From assembly GCA_037953625.1 (NCBI GenBank), contig CM075651.1:131902501-131966500 (forward strand): a stretch of 64,000 bases of DNA, read 5' to 3'. Positions 1-8,809 of this stretch are shown here, in pieces. The DNA is from Crotalaria pallida (taxonomy: Eukaryota > Streptophyta > Magnoliopsida > Fabales > Fabaceae). The position numbers were made by a program, and so were the translations under genes. Position 1 is the first letter of the stretch, and each line of letters begins with the position of its first letter. The notes beneath the pieces were generated by a model that had not been told where the DNA came from, ran no database searches, and worked only from the letters and a program-made list of their open reading frames with translations.

Positions 1-2
1 AT

Positions 3-1382
3 TATTGTTTTCTTGATGGATATTCTGGTTATAATCAAATTTGTGTTGACCCTAATGATCAAGAAAAAACTGCATTCACATGCCCCTTTGGAGTTTTTGC
101 ATACCGGAGAATGCCTTTTGGACTTTGCAATGCACCAGCTACTTTTCAAAGGTGCATGCTTGCAATATTCTCCGATATGATTGAAAACTTCATAGAGGTG
201 TTTATGGATGATTTTTCGGTCTATGGGTCATCATTTGATTCATGTTTGAGTAATTTGGGAAAAGTTTTGCAAAGATGCCAAGAAACAAATCTTGTCCTTA
301 ATTGGGAGAAATGCCAATTCATGGTTAAGGATGGGATAGTTTTGGGGCATAAGATTTCTGAAAAAGGAATAGAGGTAGATAAAGCAAAGATTGATGTAAT
401 TGAAAATCTACCTCCTCCAACAAATGTAAAGGGTATTAGAAGTTTTCTGGGCCATGCCGGTTTCTACCGGAGATTTATAAAAGATTTTTCAAAAATAGCT
501 AAGCCCCTTTGCAATTTGTTGGAGAAGGATGTGAAGTTCAAGTTTGATGAGGAATGTATGAATGCTTTTGAAACTCTGAAAAAGAAACTAGTAACAACTC
601 CTATAGTGGTCGCACCCGATTGGGGAAAACCTTTTGAACTGATGTGTGATGCCAGTGACCATGCTATAGGAGCTGTTCTAGGACAAAGAGTGGATAAAGT
701 ATTTCATACAATCTACTATGCTAGTCGTGTTTTGAATAGTGCTCAGGTGCACTACACGACTACTGAAAAAGAGCTCCTAGCAGTAGTGTTTGCCATGGAT
801 AAATTTAGGTCCTATCTCATAGGGTCTAAAGTAATTGTTTACACTGATCATGCTGCACTTAGGCACCTTTTGGCTAAGCAAGATGCTAAGCCAAGGCTGA
901 TAAGGTGGATCTTGCTTTTGCAAGAGTTCGATTTGGAAATTAAGGATAAGAAGGGGGTTGAAAATGTAATAGCTGATCACTTATCTAGACTCCCCCTTGA
1001 AACTAGTGGTAAAGATGACCAGGTTCCAATAGATGATGCTTTCCCTGATGAACAACTCCTAGCTGCATCTGCATTACCATGGTATGCTGATTTAGCAAAC
1101 TACTTAGCAGCAGGGGTAATTCCCAAAGATTTAACTTGGCAACAAAAGAAAAAGTTTTTACATGACGCCCAGTTTTATTTTTGGGATGAGCCCTTTCTGT
1201 TTAGAAGAAGTGCAGATGGAGTAATTAGGAGGTGTGTAGCTGAGGAAGAAATTCCTGACATTCTTTGGCATTGCCATAACTCCCATTATTCAGGTCACTA
1301 TAGTCATGAAAAAAAGCATCCAAAGTTTTACAATGTGGTTATTTTTGGCCAACTCTTTTTAAAGATGCTCGTGAGTTTGTGA
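3..1382 (+). CDS. Athila pol, reverse transcriptase and RNase H part (5' partial, 3' frameshifted)
   Basis: The frame is already open at the window edge (FLDGYSGYNQI, an RT block), so the in-frame ATG at 111 is not a real start. RT blocks follow in order: MPFGLCNAPATFQ and the catalytic FMDDF (the YVDD-box variant), then the RT thumb region (GHAGFYRRFIKDFSKI). The RNase H domain has DASDHAIGAVLGQ, a TEKE segment and YTDHAALRHLL. The integrase zinc-binding start (LWHCHNSHYSGH) begins near nt 1260, then the reading frame breaks in an A-run near 1308-1316 and the last ~20 codons are out of frame. The family copies the element RNA into DNA in cytoplasmic particles. This copy cannot make an intact polyprotein. 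Confidence 0.9.
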   Translation, partial: YCFLDGYSGYNQICVDPNDQEKTAFTCPFGVFAYRRMPFGLCNAPATFQRCMLAIFSDMIENFIEVFMDDFSVYGSSFDSCLSNLGKVLQRCQETNLVLNWEKCQFMVKDGIVLGHKISEKGIEVDKAKIDVIENLPPPTNVKGIRSFLGHAGFYRRFIKDFSKIAKPLCNLLEKDVKFKFDEECMNAFETLKKKLVTTPIVVAPDWGKPFELMCDASDHAIGAVLGQRVDKVFHTIYYASRVLNSAQVHYTTTEKELLAVVFAMDKFRSYLIGSKVIVYTDHAALRHLLAKQDAKPRLIRWILLLQEFDLEIKDKKGVENVIADHLSRLPLETSGKDDQVPIDDAFPDEQLLAASALPWYADLANYLAAGVIPKDLTWQQKKKFLHDAQFYFWDEPFLFRRSADGVIRRCVAEEEIPDILWHCHNSHYSGHYSHEKKHPKFYNVVIFGQLFLKMLVSL

Positions 1383-2362
1383 TCAAGTGTGACCGATGCC
1401 AAAGAATGGGGAATATTTCTAGGAAAGATGAAATGCCTCTCCAAAACATTCTGGAGGTAGAAGTGTTTGATGTATGGGGGATAGATTTTGTAGGCCCTTT
1501 TCCCCCATCTTATAATAACACATATATTCTTGTGGGGGTTGACTTTGTTTCTAAGTGGGTTGAGGCCATCCCCACTTCCACCAATGATGCTGCAGTAGTG
1601 GTAGAATTTTTAAGAAAGAATATATTCTGCAGGTTTGGAGTACCACGAGTGCTCATTAGTGATGGTGGAAGTCACTTTTGCAATAAAGTGATGGAGAGGG
1701 CATTGGCTAAATATGGGGTGCACCACAAAGTTGCCACCCCATATCACCCACAGACATGTGGTCAGGTTGAAGTGTCCAATAGGTCCCTTAAGAGAATCCT
1801 AGAGAAAACTGTGAATAGTTCTAGGAAAGATTGGTCCAAAAAATTAGATGATGCTCTTTGGGCATATAGGACAGCTTTCAAAGCCCCTATTGGCATGTCA
1901 CCCTTTCAAGTGGTTTATGGAAAAAACTGCCATTTGCCTATTGAACTTCTTCATAAAGCATATTGGGCAATCAGATTTCTAAATTTTGATATGCAATTGG
2001 CAGGAGAGAAGAGGTTATTGCAGCTCACTGAACTTGATGAGTTCAGAGAGCAAGCATATAACACTTCTCGGATTTTTAAGGAAAAAACAAAAAGGTGGCA
2101 TGACAAGAGAATAGTTCATAAAGAGTTTAAAGTTGGACAAAGTGTCTTGTTATATAACTCTAGACTTAAGCTTTTTCCAGGAAAGCTTAAGTCTAGATGG
2201 ATAGGTCCTTTTATTGTGATGCAGGTATTACCTTTTGGAGCTGTGGAAATTAAAAATCCCTCAAATGAGAATGTGTTTAAAGTGAATGGACAGCGACTCA
2301 AGGTGTACCATGGAGAGGTAATTGACAAGAGCTCAACCCAAGTGGAGCTCAAAGACCCTTGA
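1316..2362 (+). CDS. Athila pol, integrase part (downstream of a frameshift)
   Basis: The protein resumes in another frame after the break near 1308-1316. It has the second half of the HHCC zinc site (CDRCQRMGN) and the catalytic core with its first Asp in VWGIDFVGPFP. The second Asp is in LISDGGSHF and the Glu in GQVEVSNRSLKRILE, completing the D,D(35)E triad. The C-terminal part (FKVGQSVLLYNSRLKLFPGKLKSRWIGPF) is the GPY/F-type module common in gypsy integrases. The ORF ends at a TGA at 2360-2362. Integrase normally inserts the cDNA copy into the genome. The domain itself looks intact, but it is disconnected from RT. Confidence 0.9.
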   Translation, partial: ASKVLQCGYFWPTLFKDAREFVIKCDRCQRMGNISRKDEMPLQNILEVEVFDVWGIDFVGPFPPSYNNTYILVGVDFVSKWVEAIPTSTNDAAVVVEFLRKNIFCRFGVPRVLISDGGSHFCNKVMERALAKYGVHHKVATPYHPQTCGQVEVSNRSLKRILEKTVNSSRKDWSKKLDDALWAYRTAFKAPIGMSPFQVVYGKNCHLPIELLHKAYWAIRFLNFDMQLAGEKRLLQLTELDEFREQAYNTSRIFKEKTKRWHDKRIVHKEFKVGQSVLLYNSRLKLFPGKLKSRWIGPFIVMQVLPFGAVEIKNPSNENVFKVNGQRLKVYHGEVIDKSSTQVELKDP

Positions 2363-2493
2363 TCTTAATTTAATGTCATCCGTCAGGCTCGGGACGTTAA
2401 ACAAGCGCTTTCTGGGAGGCAACCCAGTGCTAAGTAAGTTAGGTTTAATTTGTCTTTTAATTTAGTGTAGGGTTTTTTAAAAAAAAAAGTCTA

Positions 2494-2800
2494 CAGGTCT
2501 GATGGACTCGCCTGGGCGTGGCACCTGTGCGCCCAGGCGAGTTGGGGTGAAAGGGGGTTCAAAACTGAATTCGTTAAAAGGTGCAAGGCCGTGAAAAACC
2601 CGCCCAGGCGAGCATCAATTTCGCCTAGGCGGGTGGGGTGCAAAGGGGTTTAAAAATTGAATTCGTTAAAAGGTGCAAGGCCGTGAAAAACCCGCCCAGG
2701 CGAGCGTTAATTTCGCCCAGGCGGGTCGGGGGGTCTGTACGCGGCGAAGAAAATTGAGGGGCTCGCCCAGGCGAGCCATGACCCTCGCCCAGGCGAGCGG
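2494..2800 (+). repeat. Athila palindrome cluster (CTCGCCYRGGCGAG) after pol
   Basis: The spacer after pol holds eight full or near copies of the self-complementary motif CTCGCCYRGGCGAG, at about 2508, 2529, 2597, 2622, 2688, 2713, 2761 and 2784. Several are in close pairs 15-25 nt apart. A segment of about 90 bp containing one pair is tandemly duplicated (about 2558-2634 and 2650-2727). The cluster is preceded by CAGGTCTGATGG at 2494-2505. The motif also occurs three times in the 3' LTR. Its function is unknown. It could form hairpins in RNA or bind a dimeric protein. Confidence 0.85.
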
Positions 2801-3235
2801 CGATAAGTTCAGACATTAAAGAAAACAAAGGGGGTTTCGACCCCAGCATTCAACCCTTCTTCTCAGTCGCCTTCTTCTTCTTCTCTCAAACCTCCTCAGC
2901 CCAAACCGCCCCAAACCACTTTTCTCCACCACTCTCTTCCACTTTCTCCACCACAAATCATTCCCCCTTGCTTCTTCTCCTCCCTCCTTGTCACATGCTT
3001 GAAGGTGTTGTTCCTATCTCACTCCAATTCGGGTTCTTTTCTCTCTCATCTAGGGTTACGAATTTTTCACTATAATTGTGGGTAAGTATCCTTCCTCTCT
3101 TGTCTCCTCTTTGATTAGTGGCTTAGGTCTTGTTTTTGGGTAGTGTTTGCACTTGATTTACACTTTTTAGGACTTTGAGTTCTAGTGCCCACAAGGTGTT
3201 TGTTGATTTGCCACTTAGGAATTTTTCTGAACATA
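2801..3235 (+). other. CT-rich leader of the Athila third ORF, with a possible intron
   Basis: This 435-bp stretch has no coding frame. It opens with a C/T-rich block (about 2845-3060) that resembles a plant 5' UTR. A good splice donor (GTAAGTATCC at about 3082) and a possible acceptor (TTTTTAG at about 3164-3171) lie before the ATG. An internal promoter or spliced subgenomic RNA for the third ORF is an inference. No clear TATA box was identified. Confidence 0.45.
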
Positions 3236-4414
3236 ATGGCTTCCAGGGACAAGGGTAAGAAACCTAGGCTTGCTAGTAGCTCTAGTCGACCCTATTCAAG
3301 AAATTTTGAACACCAACTAGCCAAAAAGTTCTACACCGAAAGAGTTGTGGGGAAAGGTATTACCCCGGATACTAGTATTGAGGACATCAAGGGGGGCATT
3401 ATGGTTGTTCCTGCGATTTACGACCCATTGATTCAATTAGAGTGGACACCTTTTATTGAGTCACCCCCAGACAACATGAGTAAACCCTTAATTTGGGAAT
3501 TTTTTGCTCACGCACATTATCGTGAGCAACAAAATCCAGGGTGTCGCAAGAGCTGGGTCCGGGGGGTCGAAATTGATTATGGCCAGCATGAGATTAACAA
3601 AGTGTTAGGATTCCCTGATTATGTTGAACCCACTAATTTTGTGCAATACTATCTTCGGGACACCCTTGATCCCCAGAGCTTGGATGATATCAAAAACACT
3701 CTCTTCTTGGCCGACAGAGATTGGAATCATGGTTCTAACAGTACCGTTAAGCATGTGACATCAAAATTCCTACGTCCTGTCGCTCGTTTTTGGGCCCACT
3801 TTGTCATGCACAATTTGCATCCCCAGTCCCATGAAACCGATATCAAACCTTTTATCATGCGGATTGTCTATGGGATTATGCGGGGTATGAAGGTTGATGC
3901 TGGATTTCTGATGTCAGAGTATATTTTTCACATGGCGCGGGAAAGCAACCCGGGCTCCTATGGGTTGCCTGCGGTGATTACCAGGCTGTGTTTAGATAGG
4001 GAGGCGGATTTGGGGGATGATCTGTTAGAGCTTACACCAGCCAAACGGATGAATATGAAGGTTTATGAGCGATATGTGGATATTACTAGGCGTGAGCTTG
4101 GTAACAATGAGCCAATCCCTGCAGAGCTTCAGGTTCCAGCCGCTCCTCGGGGACGAGGGCGCGGCCGTGGTGGTGGTGATATGACTGGGCTGACTAGTAT
4201 GATGGAGCGGCTTTTGCGCAGGCAGAGCCGTCAAAATGAGTATTTCCAGCGCGAGATGCGCCGGAATCAGATAGTCCAGGATGCCTTGCGCTCGGTGACT
4301 GAGCATATGAATGTCCCTTTTCCATTGCCTCCATATTCTCAGGAGGATTTTCAGGTTTTGGATCAGAGTGATGAGGATGGCATGGATGAGGATGCTGATG
4401 CTGGTGGGGTGTGA
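3236..4414 (+). CDS. Athila third ORF, 'putative plant transposon protein' type
   Basis: The product is 392 aa if it starts at MASRDKGKKPR; the ORF is open further upstream, but this ATG matches the start of the copia third ORF. Residues ~1-20 are basic and Ser-rich. A globular middle includes PLIWEFFAHA, a GVEIDYGQHEINKVLGFPDY block and a helical stretch ending near RYVDITRREL. It is followed by an Arg-Gly tract (RGRGRGRGGG) and an Arg/Gln-rich probable coiled coil. The C-terminus is acidic (DQSDEDGMDEDADAGG). There is no signal peptide or membrane segment, so it is env-like only in position. This domain family is common in plant genomes and its role is unknown. The RG tract suggests nucleic-acid binding (inference). 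The frame is intact although pol is broken. Confidence 0.75.
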   Translation: MASRDKGKKPRLASSSSRPYSRNFEHQLAKKFYTERVVGKGITPDTSIEDIKGGIMVVPAIYDPLIQLEWTPFIESPPDNMSKPLIWEFFAHAHYREQQNPGCRKSWVRGVEIDYGQHEINKVLGFPDYVEPTNFVQYYLRDTLDPQSLDDIKNTLFLADRDWNHGSNSTVKHVTSKFLRPVARFWAHFVMHNLHPQSHETDIKPFIMRIVYGIMRGMKVDAGFLMSEYIFHMARESNPGSYGLPAVITRLCLDREADLGDDLLELTPAKRMNMKVYERYVDITRRELGNNEPIPAELQVPAAPRGRGRGRGGGDMTGLTSMMERLLRRQSRQNEYFQREMRRNQIVQDALRSVTEHMNVPFPLPPYSQEDFQVLDQSDEDGMDEDADAGGV

Positions 4415-6036
4415 GACTTGTGGTTTGATGTTATTGGAGGCGATTTGTCCTAGTTGATTTAGGTTGTCATGTTACTTTGGAGATTTGTAATCAGACCTGT
4501 AGTACTTTTGTTTGTGCCTTGGTGTGGCACTTTTGTGTTTCCAGATATTTTGTTTATTTCAGTTTGTGTGTCGTGTTAACTTTAATCGATTTGTGTAGTT
4601 GGATTGCATTTGTCACAGGTGATATTTGGTGGTGCCTGACGCACCTTGGATTTAATTGTAGTGGCAGGTGTTAAGTTTGGGGGAGGACATGTATCTCCCC
4701 TCGATGTTCCGATTGCATTTTGAGAGGGAAGTCTCTTTTTCTTTGTCTCTTTTCTTTTTATTTTATTTTTATTTTGTTGTTTAGGGTAAGTGTGTTTCTT
4801 GAGGACAAGCTAATTTTCAAGTTTGGGGGAGTCCAACAAAATAAAAACTTTTTCATGACTTGATGATTTCCCTTAGCTTTGTGTTAGTTATGTCCTGGTA
4901 GAAGTAGGTGATTATTCTAGGCTTAGGATTTTCTTTTTCTTGATAGGTTTAGATGTCTAGTTTAGGAATGAAGCTCACTTCTCTAAAATAAACTGCTTGG
5001 ATTGAATGTGTAATTCTTTAAAAAATTGGTTACTTGGGCAAACTCTTTGAGAATATGTGTTTAGCAAACTGACCTTACCTGTGAGATTTTGGGCTTATAC
5101 ACAAAAGGGGTGGTAATTGATAATTGATGACTGAATGTTTAAATCTCCATTTCTTTCATGAGTGTGTTCTCTTTTACTATGTGTTCTAGAACTTGACTTG
5201 TGACCTTTTCAAAATTGACAATTGATTGCATGCATGAACATGATTAAGGCACTTAGGTTTGTGCTTTTGTGGCCTCCAACATATTGTTGAGACATAATGA
5301 TCCCTTAGTTGTCCACTTTGAGCTTTGAGATTTAAGGATTTTCTTTGGTACCCTACATGAATTGAATATTTTGAGAAGTACCTTTGAAATTGTGAATGAG
5401 CAATTAAGGGGAATGTGTAAAAATGGTGAAAGTGTAAGTGCTGAAAATTTGTGTTTCTATTTCTCTTCTAAAAAAAATAATAAAAAAAATTGAAAAGAAG
5501 AAGAGAATAGAAATAGAAAAAAAGGGAAAAAGAAAGGAAAGGAAAAATCAAGTGAATTGAGTATGATTGTGTAATTACCTTATTGCTCATTTCATAATTT
5601 AAAAGGGAAGTGTTGTGATTTCATTGATAAAGCCTTTGTTTATCCTTTTATTCTTTTATCCCACCTGACACTTTTAGCCATGGCCCCGTTACAACCAAAT
5701 AAAGACCTTATGATTTGTGCATGTTGTCAATAAATTCAGTGGAGATGTAGGTCTATAGTCAAGCTTATGGTAACACATTGTGATTGTAGAACTTGTGTGC
5801 AAAATTGTAAACCTTGATACGCATGAGAGAGATTTGTGAGTTGTGAGTTGTTTGCTAGCTACATTGTTCTTTTGGAGATTGCCCCTCAAACCAGTTTTGA
5901 TTGGATTATGTGTTTGTGAAGAAAAGTTTTGAAGAAAGTGAGTCGAGTTTCTTAATTGGATTGATTTATCTTGATAGAGGAAGTGTTCTTAAGTTGTGAA
6001 TTTTTGTTTTACTTTTGCCTGGGACATGCAAAATGT
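4415..6036 (+). other. Athila 3' untranslated region with internal polypurine-like tracts
   Basis: There is no convincing coding region in these 1.6 kb. Two PPT-like tracts, at about 4671-4685 and 4818-4831, repeat the AAGTTTGGGGGAG core of the terminal PPT. A purine-rich block runs from about 5465 to 5550. Short ORFs here show no recognisable domain. Confidence 0.6.
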
Positions 6037-6050
6037 TAAGTTTGGGGGAG
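6037..6050 (+). promoter_or_regulatory. Polypurine tract of the Athila element
   Basis: TTAAGTTTGGGGGAG sits immediately before the TG that begins the 3' LTR at 6051. It is the expected primer site for plus-strand DNA synthesis, and two near copies lie upstream. Confidence 0.75.
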
Positions 6051-7301
6051 TGATTTGAGCTCAATATATGATGTTTTTGGATGAATTTTGACCCCCCTTT
6101 CTTAGTAATGTTAGCTTGTTTCTCAAGTATTTTAGGAAAAAGATGGAAATTTCGCTTACTAATGTGCTGAGCGAGATCCTTGAGGATTTTGTATCAATTT
6201 GTTGTGAATTTCAGGTTTTAGAGGTTTAATTTGATGATTTATGGAAAAGAAGGAAAAAGCAAGCCTTGGAATCAGAAGTTCGGAGCAAAGTGATGAAAAT
6301 CAGTGAAAAAGTGCAGAGCTCGCCCAGGCGAGTGGGGTTTTCTGATTTAAAAAAATGGGTTTAATAAGCTAATTCTCTCAGTGGAAAACTCGCCCAGGCG
6401 AGCCTTATACTCGCCTGGGCGAGTGGCGCAGATATTAGTTGCGATTTTTCTTATCTTTTAGGATTTGGAAGGGATTTGCTTTATCTTTTGACTTAAATAT
6501 ATTAGGATTGGTAATTAGGATTCATTCTGAATAATTGGGAACAGAGATTAGAGAGCTTTGGTGAAGAATTGAGATTGGAGACTCAAGTTTATTGGTAATT
6601 ATGTCTACTTTTATCATTATTATTGTTTCTCTCTTCTCCATCATGAACTAAACTCCTATTTGGGAACATGTGGATTTGTATGGAACCTATATAGTTTTTG
6701 TTTAATGAATTGATGTTTTTCCATTAAGTATTGTGTTTGATTATGTTTTAATTGATTATCATGAATTTGGTACCGTTTATGATTTGGTAATTCTAATTGA
6801 ATAGGAATATTGAATTAGGATTTAGACCTTTAATCAAACAATTCGATTACATAGGTATAGGAATATGTCTATGAGTTGGATAAGTTTCTAATAATTTTGA
6901 TTGAACATTAATTGGTAAGATTAGGATTTAAAGCTCTGCTTAAGGAATTAAGGGAGATTAAATTACTAAGAAACAGGGTTGACCTAAGGAATTAGGCTTC
7001 TTTTACCTTTGCAAAATTGGTTCAATACTTAGGAAAATCATTGATTCGTTAGCAATTGCTTTTGGAACCTACAATGAAACATGTGCCCAAGCTTTCCCAA
7101 ATTCTTTCACAACCACTTTTAATTTGCGTTTTTGTTTTTACAATTTAATTTAATTAAGAATTTTTCACTCAACTTAATTTTAATTTGAATTTCGCTTAGT
7201 AACTACGACTTAGGTGAGAATTATTTTAATCGATTTTAGTCCTCGTTGGGAACGACATCCCACTTACACTTTATTACTTGTATGAACCGGTGCACTTGCC
7301 A
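6051..7301 (+). repeat. Athila 3' LTR
   Basis: The repeat starts with TG directly after the polypurine tract and ends in ...CACTTGCCA where copia sequence resumes, giving about 1.25 kb. Three copies of CTCGCCYRGGCGAG lie at about 6320, 6390 and 6411. The 5' LTR is outside the window, so the pair cannot be compared for age. The terminus could be eight bases shorter (7293). Confidence 0.75.
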
Positions 7302-8027
7302 GAACGCCAACAAGTGCTGAAGGAGCTTGAAAACATGCATGGGGTAAGGTAGGTTTTGTTTAGGTTTGGAGTCAGAGGCTTGTTTCATTTTGGCTAGGAT
7401 GATGGAGGCCCAATTCAAGACAGTACCATTAAGAATGGCATCCATAACTCGAAGCTCAATTTGAATTGGGCGGGAGTAGTTTGGAGATTTTTGGGGCAAC
7501 AGGATATGGCAAACGAGATAGTGGAGGACTCTATTGTTGGCAGTCATTTGATTTGCTTTCTTCTCACCTTTGAGATAAACACGATCAGGGCGGAGCAAGT
7601 TTCGAAAAATTGGATCAACGTCTCCTTTAGAAGTGCCCTCTCCGGATCGTGATAACCCAAAGACTTGGAATAAAGCCTTAGGGGTAACCTCAATATTATG
7701 TCCTAACACAGAGGTCTCATAGGAGTTTCCATTTTGCCTAAAGTTTGCATAAAATTGCCTAACTAACCTAATGTAGATAGGACCATTATAGGATAGGAAA
7801 CCCATGAGTTTTTGAGATTTAAGAGCATTGACAAAGGTAAATCCTCTACTAAGGAGATAGGCCTCACTTACCCAAGTTTGTGTTGCATAATCATTGGAAG
7901 CAAATTTCCTTTCCCTTTCAATGCAATTTGCCCTTTGATAGAAATCATCTTCCTCCTCCTCAATGGGTTGAGGTTCCTCCACCCTTGGCTTTTTCCCTTT
8001 TCTTCTATTGTCCGAAGATGAAGCCAT
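7302..8027 (-). pseudogene. Copia third ORF (same family as the Athila third ORF), truncated by the Athila insertion
   Basis: About 240 codons remain, starting MASSSDNRRKGKKPR; an ATG two codons earlier is also possible. An acidic stretch follows (EEEEDDFYQR), then YNGPIYIRLVRQFYANF and a block VLGHNIEVTPKALFQVFGLS. The last aligns in order and character with GVEIDYGQHEINKVLGFPDY of the Athila third ORF. The natural sequence stops near 7302; the final ~20 codons of the open frame are reverse-complement Athila LTR. No transmembrane segment is visible. It belongs to the 'putative plant transposon protein' group, function unknown. Its position after pol on the same strand makes it part of the copia element rather than a host gene. 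Confidence 0.7.
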
Positions 8028-8299
8028 TTGCACTTATAAGTGAAAAACTAGAAGAAATTTTGAGAAATTGGGGTTTTGGGGAGTTAGGGTTTTGGAAAGG
8101 GAATGATGAATTTGATGCTCAAAAACTTGAATTTGATGTGAAATAGGAGTAGAAATGAGTTTAGAAGATGAAATAGAGTTGAAATATGAAAGAAATTTGA
8201 GTTTTTGGAGAAATTTGAGAAGATGGGTGAGAGTGAGCAGAGAAAACGCGAGTAAAGAGAGAGAGAATTTCGAGCAATCTGGAAAAATCGCAGCAGCAT
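8028..8299 (-). other. CT-rich leader of the copia third ORF
   Basis: On the - strand these bases are rich in CTC and TTC and contain no domain-bearing ORF. They resemble a 5' UTR and match in position the CT-rich leader before the Athila third ORF. Confidence 0.45.
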
Positions 8300-8640
8300 C
8301 AGACTATAACTGATGAATTCACTCTAGTGAATTTTAAAACACTCGCGTGTTTTTCAGAAAACCTGAAAAACACCTGAAAAACACTCGCGTGAAAATGAAT
8401 TCACTCGCGTGTTGGCCGAAAGATGGATTTTCAGAAACCTGTAGTTCACTCGAGTGAAATGGGATTCACTCGAGTGTTGGCCGAAAATACTCGAGTCTTT
8501 TAAAAAAAAACTCGCGTATTTTCCATCAGACCTGCTCAAAAACTTTTCCAATTAAAACTGATTTAATTTTGAATTAAAATCACTCGAGTGATTTTATAAA
8601 CACTCCAGTGTTTTTATCAGTTATGCTGAAAATCACAGTT
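8300..8640 (-). repeat. Copia palindrome cluster (CACTCGAGTG / CACTCGCGTG) after pol
   Basis: About nine full or near copies of the 10-bp palindromes CACTCGAGTG and CACTCGCGTG lie here, at roughly 8340, 8381, 8402, 8447, 8467, 8489, 8509, 8580 and 8601, with a CTCTAGTG variant at 8320. CAGGTCTGATGG (- strand, 8534 to 8523) precedes the cluster in the element's sense, as in the Athila element. The same palindrome occurs eight times in the copia LTR. Confidence 0.85.
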
Positions 8641-8809
8641 TTAAAACATAAAACACAAAATTCACCACATGTAATGAAAACAACAGATAGGAAACTTAAT
8701 CACACACAATTAAAGACATAAATTCATAACATCTCAAGGTAATTTCAAACAAGTATCATCACACACTAAATTTAGACATACTTGGTGATTTTCAAATGGC
8801 ATAAATCAA

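Larger units (their letters stand above)
1..7301 (+). mobile_element. Athila-type Ty3/gypsy LTR retrotransposon, 5' part outside the window
   Basis: The domain order is reverse transcriptase, RNase H, integrase, third ORF, long untranslated region, polypurine tract and 3' LTR. RT before integrase places it in Ty3/gypsy. The extra ORF after pol and the repeated AAGTTTGGGGGAG tracts are typical of the Athila/Calypso lineage. The 5' LTR, PBS, gag, protease and the start of RT lie left of the window. A frameshift between RNase H and integrase shows that the copy is dead. The right boundary falls inside the third ORF of a - strand copia element, so this element is the younger insertion. The exact LTR end (7293 or 7301) is uncertain because the left target-site copy is not in the window. 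Confidence 0.9.

Noticed and set aside
777..980. Antisense ORFs within retrotransposon pol
   Set aside because: They are shadows of strong coding frames on the opposite strand.
2501..2800. Regularly spaced palindromes as a CRISPR-like array
   Set aside because: Spacing is irregular, there are no unique spacers of constant length, and the sequence lies in a plant retrotransposon.
8084..8551. Short - strand ORFs after copia pol as extra genes
   Set aside because: They are translations of the palindrome cluster and the CT-rich leader, with no domain.
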